From: Sphingopyxis sp. MWB1
Lineage (GTDB): Bacteria > Pseudomonadota > Alphaproteobacteria > Sphingomonadales > Sphingomonadaceae
Length of the DNA stretch: 64,000 nt
Reading direction: 5' to 3'
Assembly: GCF_000763945.1 (NCBI RefSeq)
Contig: NZ_JQFJ01000002.1
Location: 744,001-808,000, forward strand
Shown piece after piece: positions 16,365 to 23,956 of the stretch. Position 1 is the first letter of the stretch. Each line of letters opens with the position of its first letter. A model generated the notes under the pieces. That model was given only the letters and a program-made list of their open reading frames with translations, did no database searches and had not been told where the DNA came from. The translations under genes and the position numbers were made by a program.

Positions 16365-19055
16365 CTAGGCAGCCCGGCCTACCCGGGAACGGGCGCCGCC
16401 GGCGCGGGTTCCGTGGCCCGATAGGCCGATTACGGCGTCGATATCAATCGCCTCGGCAAATTGAATGCCGACGCGATTATCGCTTGCCCAGCGCGCCTCG
16501 GCGTCGATCAGCATCCCCGGCGCAAATTCCAGCCGCAGCGGGGTGCCGACCGGTACGTTCCACAGTCCTTCGATCTGGGCGCCGCGCGAGGATATGTTGC
16601 GGACGATCGCTTCCTGCGCTCCGCCGCCCGGCTGATGAACCTTGATCGTGCGGAAGGTGGTGCGGCGCGGCTCCCGCGCGCTTTGATAGCCGCTCGCGCT
16701 GACCTGACCGTGGCGTTCGGCCAGCAAGGCCTCGATGGCGTCGAGCGTCATCGGCTTGCCGTAGATATAGCCCTGAACATGGCTGCATCCCAATTCGCGG
16801 ATCAAGGCCAGATCATCGTGGGTTTCTACCCCCTCGGCCGTTGTTTCCATGTTGAGCGCGGTGGCGAGGCCGACGATGGAGGAAATGATCGCGGCGTTCA
16901 TGCTGTCGCGGTCAGCGGCGCCGAGCACAAAGCTCTGGTCGATCTTGATCTTGTCGAAAGGCGCCTTTTTCAAATAGCCCAGCGCCGAATAGCCCGTGCC
17001 GAAATCGTCGAGCGCCAGCCGGACACCGGTGCGCTTCAGCTTTTGGAACATTTCCAGATTTTCGAGGCTTTCGTCGAGGAAAATCCCCTCGGTGATTTCC
17101 AGTTCCAGCTGTTCGGGACGAATGCCCGCCGAGGATACGGCGTTCATGATGATCGACGGCAGCTTTTCATTGGCAAATTGACGCGGCGAAACATTGACCG
17201 CGACACGATAATCGGGACCCAGCCGCGCGATGGTCGCGCAGGCGGTGCGGATGATCCATTCGCCGATGGGAACGATCAGATTGGATTCTTCGGCGATGGG
17301 GATGAATTTTGCCGGGCTGATCACCTCGCCATCGCCGCGATGCCAGCGGATCAAGGCTTCAAAGCCTGAAACCCGCTCGGTCCGCACATCGACAATGGGT
17401 TGATAGAGAAGCTGAAGTTCATCGCGCATCAGCGCCTCGCGCAGCGCATCTTCAATGGCTTTGCGCTCGCTCGCCTGATTATGCATCGCATCGGCATAGA
17501 AGCGATAGACGCCGCGCCCGGCATCCTTGGCGGCATAAAGCGCCAAATCGGCGTTGCGGATCAGCGCCGACGAAGAAACCCCTTCCCCTTCGGACACGGC
17601 GATACCGATGGATGAGCCGATCCGTATCTGTTCGCCCTCAATGGCGAACGGCTTGGCCAACGTGAGAATGATGGCGTTGGCCACCCCCGCCAGCTTTTCC
17701 GGCTGGATAATCTGGGGGAGGACAATCTGGAATTCGTCACCGCCGAGGCGCCCGACCTGCCCCTTGTCCCCGACAATCTGCGTCAGCCGCGCCGCGACCT
17801 GCTGCAACAGCTGGTCGCCCACGGGGTGCCCCATGGTGTCATTGACCGCCTTGAAACGATCAAGATCCATCAGCAGCAACGCGCAAGGTTGGGGCTGTCC
17901 CATATGATTTTTAAGCGACCGTTCGAGCAGGTCGTTGATATGCAGCCGGTTCGCTAGACCGGTCAGCGTGTCATAACGGGCAAGCTGGTTAATCTCCCGC
18001 TCTGACTTTTTCTGATCGGTGAGGTCGGTGCCGCTGCCGCGAAACCCCTGGAAATTTCCCAGCTCGTTGCTGATCGGCTGGCCGGAGATCGACCACCAGC
18101 GTTCCTCGCCCGGCGCCGCCGCCTGCACGGTCAATTCCTTGAACGGGGTGCGCGAGGACAGGCTGAAGCCCAGCGTGCGCTCCTCATTATCGTCCTTGCC
18201 GACGCGCTTGCGGATGATGTTGGTGAAGGGACGGCCCAATATTTCGTCGAGGGGCTTGCCCAGCCGCGCCGAAATGATCGGCGAAATATAGACGAGCTGG
18301 CCATAGCGGTCGGTTTCCCAGAACCAGCCGCGTCCCGCTTTTTCAAAGTCGCGCACGAGATTGAGCGCGCGTTCCTGTTGCGTGATCGCCAGGCGACTGG
18401 CGCGGGTCGCGCGCCGCTGGTGCCGCATATCCTCGCGCATCATCACGATCAGCAGGCCAAGGAAAACAAGACCGGCGAGCGCAAAGGGCCAAGAGGCGAC
18501 CCCGACCGCCCCGCCGAGCGCGGTGGCGCCCGCAAAGCCGAAAAAGGCCGGACGGGCAATTGCCACCGCCGAGGCGGCAACAAGCAGGGTTCCCAGCTGA
18601 ATCGCCGCAAAAGCGTCGAAAAACGGCCCCCCATCGGGCACGGCAATGGCAGCGCAGGTCGCCGCTGAATTCAGGAAGGTGCCGGCAATCACCAGCCCCA
18701 TTGTCAGCATCGCCCCCTGGCGCAAGCGTTTGGGCGGCGCGGTCTTATGCTTTCGTCCAATCTGCCCGGCGACGGCGAGAATCAGGTCACAGCCGAGCCC
18801 GACCGCCATCACCAGCCATTCGGCCCAATGATCGAGAAACCCCGCGACCCCCGGCACAAAGGCAAAAATGCAGAAGGCCAGCGTGCGGGCGAGCAGCACA
18901 TAATGCCAAAGCTGCGCGACGCGTAGCAAGCCCATCACCAGCGCGGGCGAATCGAACACGCCGTCGCCTTCCCGCACTTCGTCTATCGCAGGCCGTTTTA
19001 TTTTACGCCGGGCACCCACTTGTTCACTCGTTCCTGACTTAAGCTTCCCTTTCAC
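16365..19055 (-). CDS. Membrane-anchored PAS-GGDEF-EAL-PilZ c-di-GMP enzyme
   Basis: An 896-residue protein with a GTG start. Order: four to six hydrophobic helices at about 40-205, a PAS domain at about 230-345 (GRGWFWETDRYGQLVYIS), GGDEF at about 355-515 with intact GRLGGDEFQI, EAL at about 530-785 with intact GFEALIRWHR, ELEITEG, DDFGTGYS, KIKIDQSFV and AEGVET, then PilZ at about 795-885 (RRTTFRT and RNISSRGAQIEG). Both catalytic motifs look active, so synthesis or breakdown of c-di-GMP depends on the sensor. No RxxD inhibitory site is seen at the usual distance before GGDEF. The C-terminal PilZ could give product feedback. Confidence 0.93.
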   Translation of the reverse strand: MKGKLKSGTSEQVGARRKIKRPAIDEVREGDGVFDSPALVMGLLRVAQLWHYVLLARTLAFCIFAFVPGVAGFLDHWAEWLVMAVGLGCDLILAVAGQIGRKHKTAPPKRLRQGAMLTMGLVIAGTFLNSAATCAAIAVPDGGPFFDAFAAIQLGTLLVAASAVAIARPAFFGFAGATALGGAVGVASWPFALAGLVFLGLLIVMMREDMRHQRRATRASRLAITQQERALNLVRDFEKAGRGWFWETDRYGQLVYISPIISARLGKPLDEILGRPFTNIIRKRVGKDDNEERTLGFSLSSRTPFKELTVQAAAPGEERWWSISGQPISNELGNFQGFRGSGTDLTDQKKSEREINQLARYDTLTGLANRLHINDLLERSLKNHMGQPQPCALLLMDLDRFKAVNDTMGHPVGDQLLQQVAARLTQIVGDKGQVGRLGGDEFQIVLPQIIQPEKLAGVANAIILTLAKPFAIEGEQIRIGSSIGIAVSEGEGVSSSALIRNADLALYAAKDAGRGVYRFYADAMHNQASERKAIEDALREALMRDELQLLYQPIVDVRTERVSGFEALIRWHRGDGEVISPAKFIPIAEESNLIVPIGEWIIRTACATIARLGPDYRVAVNVSPRQFANEKLPSIIMNAVSSAGIRPEQLELEITEGIFLDESLENLEMFQKLKRTGVRLALDDFGTGYSALGYLKKAPFDKIKIDQSFVLGAADRDSMNAAIISSIVGLATALNMETTAEGVETHDDLALIRELGCSHVQGYIYGKPMTLDAIEALLAERHGQVSASGYQSAREPRRTTFRTIKVHQPGGGAQEAIVRNISSRGAQIEGLWNVPVGTPLRLEFAPGMLIDAEARWASDNRVGIQFAEAIDIDAVIGLSGHGTRAGGARSRVGRAA

Positions 19056-19178
19056 CTCTGTGGGAACAGGGTTTCGAAATCCTTACTTTTGTTCGTCCAA
19101 AGACCCGGAAAAGCCATCGGATTTGTCCCAAAATGGAAATGCTTTCGTTTCGCTTTGCAACTTGATATATTCTCTACC

Positions 19179-20222
19179 ATGGCTGCTGTACGTTTACTCC
19201 CCCCGAACAAGTTTTTCAGCCGCGAAGAATGGGCCGAAATCACCCGCCTTTCGCGCTGGAGAGGGCCGTGGATGGTCGCCCATGCCTGGCTGGTGAGCAT
19301 CGCGCTCGCGGGGCTGGCCGCCTGGACACAAAATCCCGTCGCATGGATCGTCGCCATCGCCTTTATCGGCGGGCGACAATTGGGGCTGGCAATCCTGATG
19401 CACGAGGCGGCGCATGGCGCGCTGCACCCCAATCGCAAGATCAATAATTCCCTCGGCCAATGGCTCGCGGGGGCCGCGGTGGGGTCCGACCTGATCGCCT
19501 ATCGCACCTATCATCTGCAGCATCACAAATATACGCAGCAGGCCGAAGACCCCGACTTGTCGCTGTCCAAGCCCTTTCCGACGACCCGCGCCAGCCTGGG
19601 GCGCAAGATTGTCCGCGACCTGACGGGGCAGACATTTTTCAAGCAGCGGACGGCGCAATTCGCCTATGCTTGGACCGGGCTGCGCGCGCTGCTGCGCGGC
19701 GATGGCCCAGGGAAAGGCGAAGGCAAGCGGGGGGGCAGCACCCGCGCGGGGACGGTTTTCAACAAGCAATCGGACGATGGGGTGACTTCGCCGACGCAGG
19801 ATGTGCCGGGCACCATCGCCGTGGCCAGGGCAACAGGGCGCTTCCTGCTGGTGCAGATGCTTCTGCTCGCTTTATCGCTTGCTTTTTATGGCTGGACGCC
19901 GTGGCTGTTGTGGATCGTAAGCCTGGCGACGACCTTCCAGCTCTACCTGCGGATCCGCAATATCGCCGAACATGCCTGCACGACCACCGGCAGCGAAGAC
20001 CCCTTCACCCATGCGCGCACCACCTATGCCGGCTGGCTGGAACGGGCGACGGTCGCGCCCTATTGGGTCAATTATCATGCCGAGCATCATCTGTTCATGG
20101 GCGTGCCCTGTTACCGCCTGCCCCGGCTGCACGCCGCACTGAGGGATGCGGGCAAGCATGACGCCATGACGATCGCGCCGGGCTATCTGGCAGTGGTGCG
20201 ACAGGTGACGGCGCAGGGGTGA
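19179..20222 (+). CDS. Membrane fatty acid desaturase family protein
   Basis: A 347-residue protein with the three histidine boxes of membrane desaturases: HEAAHGAL near residue 72, HLQHHKYT near 109 and NYHAEHHLF near 298, with four hydrophobic helices between. It would introduce double bonds or hydroxyl groups into acyl chains or related lipids. Between boxes 2 and 3 there is an unusual hydrophilic insert of about 40 residues rich in Gly, Lys and Ser. Start at ATG 19179; no strong Shine-Dalgarno. Divergent from the GGDEF-EAL gene. Confidence 0.88.
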   Translation: MAAVRLLPPNKFFSREEWAEITRLSRWRGPWMVAHAWLVSIALAGLAAWTQNPVAWIVAIAFIGGRQLGLAILMHEAAHGALHPNRKINNSLGQWLAGAAVGSDLIAYRTYHLQHHKYTQQAEDPDLSLSKPFPTTRASLGRKIVRDLTGQTFFKQRTAQFAYAWTGLRALLRGDGPGKGEGKRGGSTRAGTVFNKQSDDGVTSPTQDVPGTIAVARATGRFLLVQMLLLALSLAFYGWTPWLLWIVSLATTFQLYLRIRNIAEHACTTTGSEDPFTHARTTYAGWLERATVAPYWVNYHAEHHLFMGVPCYRLPRLHAALRDAGKHDAMTIAPGYLAVVRQVTAQG

Positions 20223-20283
20223 CGGGACTGACGGGGCCGGGATTATCTCCGGCCGTTCCATCTTGCGCCTATAGCAGAGGGGC

Positions 20284-20298
20284 TCCCGTTTTCGCGGG
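20284..20298. repeat. Short family D hairpin
   Basis: CCCG and CGGG around TTTTCG in the 106-base gap between the convergent desaturase and asparaginase genes; same style as the CCCGC/GCGGG hairpins at 48.5 kb. It could act as a weak bidirectional terminator. Confidence 0.4.
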
Positions 20299-20328
20299 AA
20301 CACAAGGGCTTATTACCTCTGCGATCGC

Positions 20329-20808
20329 TTATTGCGCGACGAAACGGGCAGCGGCCCGGTCCTTTTCGGTGGTGGCAGGATCGAAAATCATGCCGTTCAT
20401 CGCAACATAGACGCCGGGCGGCAGGGTCTGCACCGCTGCGAGCGCGAAACCGACGTTGAATTCGGCATCGCTCGCGCGCACCGATGCAGGCTGCATCGCG
20501 CCGGTGAGCACGATGGTCTTGCCCGCAACCGCCTGAAGCACGCGGCCCGTCTGCACCATCGTGTCGGTGCCATGAGTGACGAGAATCTGCGCCGCATCGC
20601 TTGCCGCCACGGCGGCGCAGATCGCCTCGCGGTCGGTGTCGGTCAGCTCCAGACTGTCCTTGCGCATCAACTGGGTGACGCGGTGGGGGGCGTGGACATT
20701 ATTTTCGCGCAGCATGTCGGGGATCGCCGCGGGGCCGATCTGAAATTCGGACAAGGCATCGAAATAGACTTTGTCGATGGTTCCGCCGGTGGTGAAAATC
20801 TCGATCAT
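20329..20808 (-). CDS. Short asparaginase-domain protein
   Basis: A 159-residue protein matching only the N-terminal half of bacterial L-asparaginases. Both active-site threonine motifs are present (FTTGGTIDK at residues 5-13 and VTHGTDTMVQTG near 78-89), but the C-terminal domain that completes the active site in type I and II enzymes (about 330 residues) is absent. The ORF has a proper start and stop, and short asparaginase-like proteins are known in alphaproteobacteria, so it is probably an intact short family member rather than a broken gene. It lies downstream of lysK. Confidence 0.75.
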   Translation of the reverse strand: MIEIFTTGGTIDKVYFDALSEFQIGPAAIPDMLRENNVHAPHRVTQLMRKDSLELTDTDREAICAAVAASDAAQILVTHGTDTMVQTGRVLQAVAGKTIVLTGAMQPASVRASDAEFNVGFALAAVQTLPPGVYVAMNGMIFDPATTEKDRAAARFVAQ

Positions 20809-20820
20809 GTTATTCCCCAA

Positions 20821-20925
20821 GTCATTGCGAGGAGCGCAGCGACGAAGCAATCCCTCGATATCGCCCCGGTGCAGGGCCGATGGCTGGGGATTGCTTCACC
20901 CGGCTTTCGCCGGGTTCGCAATGAC
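20821..20925. repeat. Family B inverted-repeat unit, 105 bp
   Basis: Ends are a perfect 10-bp inverted repeat (GTCATTGCGA and TCGCAATGAC); inside each end are GAAGCAATCC and GGATTGCTTC, also inverted, and an internal hairpin CCCGGC/GCCGGG. It sits between lysK and the asparaginase gene. The architecture is like a REPIN (paired inverted REP sequences). Confidence 0.85.
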
Positions 20926-20930
20926 GTCTC

Positions 20931-22547
20931 CTATGCCAAGGCCTCTGCGATCAGGCGGCGCACATTGTCGATGCCGAACAGGGCGATGAAGCTGCCCATG
21001 CGCGGGCCCGCGCTCGATCCCAGCAGCGTTTCGTAAAGCGCACGGAACCAATCGCGCAGATTTTCAAAGCCATAGGCTTCATTCTTGCCAATTTCATAGA
21101 CGATATTCTGCAGATCGTCGGCCGAGGCATCGGCGGGCATGTCGGCAAGCCGCGCATCAAGTTCGCGCAGCGCATCGGCCTCGCTGCCTTCGGGCTTGCG
21201 GCGCTTCAGCGTCGGCGCGACATAGTCGCGGTTATAGGCCATGGCATTGTCGATCAGCCCGTCGAGTTCGGGATAGCGCGCGGCATCGGCGCCCGCGACA
21301 TATTGGCCGAGATAGCGCCAGATCTGCTCCTTTGACGCATCGGCGCCCATCACCCCGACAAGGTTGAGGAGCAGGCCGAAGGTGACCGGCAGAACGGTGT
21401 CTGGCACCGCCTGCCCGCGGGCGACATGGACATGATGCACGGGATTGCCGAGCTTCTTGTCAGGTGCCTGCGCCGGATATTGCCCACGCATCTGCAGATA
21501 TTCGTCGACCGCCTTCGGGATCACGCCGATGTGCAGCTGCTTCGCCGCCTTGGGCTCGCGATAGGCATAAAAGGCAAGGCTTTCCTCGCTGCCATAGCTC
21601 AGCCATTGCTCGATCGACAGGCCATTGCCCTTTGACTTGGAGATTTTCTCTCCCTTTTCGTCGAGGAACATTTCATAGATCAGCCCCTCGGGCTTGCGGC
21701 CCCCGAGTGCCTTGGCGATCTTGCCCGACTGGACGCCGCTGTCGGTCAGATCCTTGCCATACATTTCATAATCGACGCCGAGCGCGACCCAGCGCATCGC
21801 CCAGTCGACCTTCCATTGCAGCTTGGCACCGCCGCCGAAGATGCAATGGGTGATCGTCTCGCCCTCATCCTCGAACGAGACAAGGCCCGCATCGGGGTCG
21901 ACGACGGCAACTGGCACCTGCAGCACAACGCCCGATTTGGGGCTGACCGGCAGGATGGGCGAATAGGTCGCCGCGCGTTCGGCGCGCAGCGTCGGCAACA
22001 TAATGTCGAGGATGTCCTGATTGTGACGCAGCACATTGGCAAGCGCCGCGTCAAAGGCGCCCGACTGATATTGCTCGGTCGAGCTCACAAATTCATAATC
22101 GAAGCCGAAGCGGTCGAGAAATTCGCGCAGCATCGCATTATTGTGATGCGCGAAGCTTTCATATTTGCCGAAGGGATCAGGAATGGCGGTCAGCGGCCGC
22201 CCCAGATGTTCGCGCAGCATGTCGCCATTGGGGACATTGTCGGGCACCTTGCGAAGCCCGTCCATATCGTCGCTGAACGCCACCAGCCGCGTCGCCGCCG
22301 GCGTGCCATGGGCATCGGCGGTCAGCGTTTCAAAGGCGCGACGCACCATCGTCGTGCGGAGCACTTCGTTGAAGGTGCCGATATGCGGCAGGCCCGAGGG
22401 ACCATAGCCGGTTTCGAATAGCACTGGTGCCCCACCCGCTTTTCCGTCGGGATAGCGTTTTAGCAGCTTGCGCGCTTCCTCGAACGGCCAGGCCTTGGAA
22501 GTTTGCGCGGCGTCGCGCAGCGATGGGTGAAGATGCACGTCAGTCAT
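20931..22547 (-). CDS. lysK: Lysyl-tRNA synthetase, class I
   Basis: A 538-residue class I enzyme, the archaeal-type LysRS also standard in alphaproteobacteria, which charges tRNA-Lys. The HIGH-equivalent is in GLPHIGTFNEVLR and the KMSKS-equivalent is KISKSKGNGLS; AFSDDMDGLRKVP is a family landmark. Its stop is six bases from a family B repeat. No class II lysS is in this window. Confidence 0.96.
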   Translation of the reverse strand: MTDVHLHPSLRDAAQTSKAWPFEEARKLLKRYPDGKAGGAPVLFETGYGPSGLPHIGTFNEVLRTTMVRRAFETLTADAHGTPAATRLVAFSDDMDGLRKVPDNVPNGDMLREHLGRPLTAIPDPFGKYESFAHHNNAMLREFLDRFGFDYEFVSSTEQYQSGAFDAALANVLRHNQDILDIMLPTLRAERAATYSPILPVSPKSGVVLQVPVAVVDPDAGLVSFEDEGETITHCIFGGGAKLQWKVDWAMRWVALGVDYEMYGKDLTDSGVQSGKIAKALGGRKPEGLIYEMFLDEKGEKISKSKGNGLSIEQWLSYGSEESLAFYAYREPKAAKQLHIGVIPKAVDEYLQMRGQYPAQAPDKKLGNPVHHVHVARGQAVPDTVLPVTFGLLLNLVGVMGADASKEQIWRYLGQYVAGADAARYPELDGLIDNAMAYNRDYVAPTLKRRKPEGSEADALRELDARLADMPADASADDLQNIVYEIGKNEAYGFENLRDWFRALYETLLGSSAGPRMGSFIALFGIDNVRRLIAEALA

Positions 22548-22611
22548 GGCTGGCCCATAGCGGCAAGACGGGCGGAACCGAAAGCCGAATTTTTAGGAAA
22601 AAACCCGCTTT

Positions 22612-22736
22612 GTCCTTGCGAGAAACCCGGATGCCGTCCGGGGAGCGAGGCAATCTCCAGCCGTTCGCCGTACAGGGGAGGACGAAATATATGGCTGGAA
22701 ACTGCTTCTCCCGGCTTTCGCCGGGCTCGCAATGAC
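22612..22736. repeat. Family B inverted-repeat unit, 125 bp
   Basis: Ends GTCCTTGCGA and TCGCAATGAC (one mismatch), inner GAGGCAATCTCCAGC paired imperfectly with GCTGG...CTGCTTCTC, and the CCCGGC/GCCGGG hairpin. It fills most of the gap upstream of lysK (22548-22754). Confidence 0.8.
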
Positions 22737-22754
22737 ATTGAGCGAAGGAAGGCG

Positions 22755-23303
22755 TCAGGCGATCAGATCGAGCTGACGCGGGCCTTGCGCGCTGGTCTGC
22801 GCGACGAGCGCATACATGGCGCGGGCGGCGATTTGCGCGCCCGAGAGCGCTGCACCCGACAGGTCGGCATCGGCGGCAGCCGCCGGATCGCGGCTTTCCA
22901 TCTCGCTGCGGACGAGCCGCGACAAATTGGTGTCGGACCGGGCCGACGCCTCGGCCGCGCGATTCCGCTCGGCGAGCGAGGGGCCTTGCGGCGCGGGCTT
23001 GCTCGCGGCGCTGCCGCTGGCGGAAGCACCCGAAGCCCCCGGCGAACCGGACGCGCCCGAAGCAGCCCCACTGCCCTGGCTGCCGCCCGCAGGCGCTGTG
23101 CCCCCGCTGTCTTCGGATGCGGGCGGCGTGGAACTGGCCGGAGGCGTGTTATTCTGCGGCGGGGTCTCGCCCGTCTGGCCCGTTCCACCCGCCTGATTGG
23201 AAGGCGGAGGCGGGCTGGGCTCGCCCGGCTGGGCCGGTTCGCTTGGGCGGGGGCGCGAGCCGCCGCCGGGGGATCCCAGGATGGGACCGATCAACAAGGA
23301 CAT
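22755..23303 (-). CDS. Low-complexity Pro/Gly/Ser/Ala-rich hypothetical protein
   Basis: A 182-residue protein with an AAGGAGAC Shine-Dalgarno before ATG 23303. Residues 1-20 (MSLLIGPILGSPGGGSRPRP) are followed by about 90 residues of Pro/Gly/Ser/Ala with few charges, then a more ordered alpha-helical segment (LAERNRAAEASARSDTNLSRLVRSEMESRD, about 110-140) and an Ala-rich C-terminus ending RQLDLIA. I recognise no domain and see no classical signal peptide. The convincing Shine-Dalgarno and high third-position GC favour a real gene. Confidence 0.6.
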   Translation of the reverse strand: MSLLIGPILGSPGGGSRPRPSEPAQPGEPSPPPPSNQAGGTGQTGETPPQNNTPPASSTPPASEDSGGTAPAGGSQGSGAASGASGSPGASGASASGSAASKPAPQGPSLAERNRAAEASARSDTNLSRLVRSEMESRDPAAAADADLSGAALSGAQIAARAMYALVAQTSAQGPRQLDLIA

Positions 23304-23515
23304 GCTGTCTCCTTCATTCGCTAGCCTGAATGGCAGATGGCGTCCGTTTGGGGACGCGCGGTTAAGCCGGATACGAAGAGACAGGGTTACAAAGGCGTTA
23401 GCCCTGTTTCGGGACAGTTTTGAAAAGGCCATGGGGGAGCGCGCTCTCAGCCTTCGCCCAGGTACGCGGCGCGCCGCTTACCGGATATTTACCATATTGC
23501 CGCTAGAAAAAGGTC

Positions 23516-23884
23516 ATGACTCACGCCCAGCCCGCCCGTCCGCGCCTGCACAAGCGCACGCCGATCGCCATCGAGGTCACCGTCAATGGCGTGCTGAACC
23601 ATGTCGATGGGCGGATTACCGATTTGTCCGAGGGCGGCGCGCGGATCGACGGCGCGAGCCTGCCGGTGCGTTCGCGCTGCGCCATCCATTATGGCGGCGA
23701 AGTCGTCTATGCCACGGTCATCTGGTCGGAGCGCGACCGCATGGGCGTGCGCTTCCCCTTTGAACTGACCCATGGCCCCCTGTATCGCGCGCTCGAAACC
23801 GCCCGCGCCGCTGTGCCCACCGGCCCCGCGCAAGTCTTCGCGCAAAGCCGCACCTCCTTCTTTGGACGGCGCGGACTGAGCTAA
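23516..23884 (+). CDS. Single-domain PilZ protein
   Basis: A 122-residue protein with the PilZ c-di-GMP binding signature: arginines at RPRLHKRTPIAIEV and the TDLSEGGARIDG motif, then GVRFPF. It should act as a c-di-GMP effector. An additional c-di-GMP gene lies 4.5 kb away (GGDEF-EAL-PilZ), but there is no operon link. Confidence 0.85.
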   Translation: MTHAQPARPRLHKRTPIAIEVTVNGVLNHVDGRITDLSEGGARIDGASLPVRSRCAIHYGGEVVYATVIWSERDRMGVRFPFELTHGPLYRALETARAAVPTGPAQVFAQSRTSFFGRRGLS

Positions 23885-23956
23885 GCCGCCGCCCAAGCGT
23901 CTCAATCCGCCTCCCGGCGGCTTGCCGCCCTGCTGCTATGCCCCTAGCCTGGAGCC

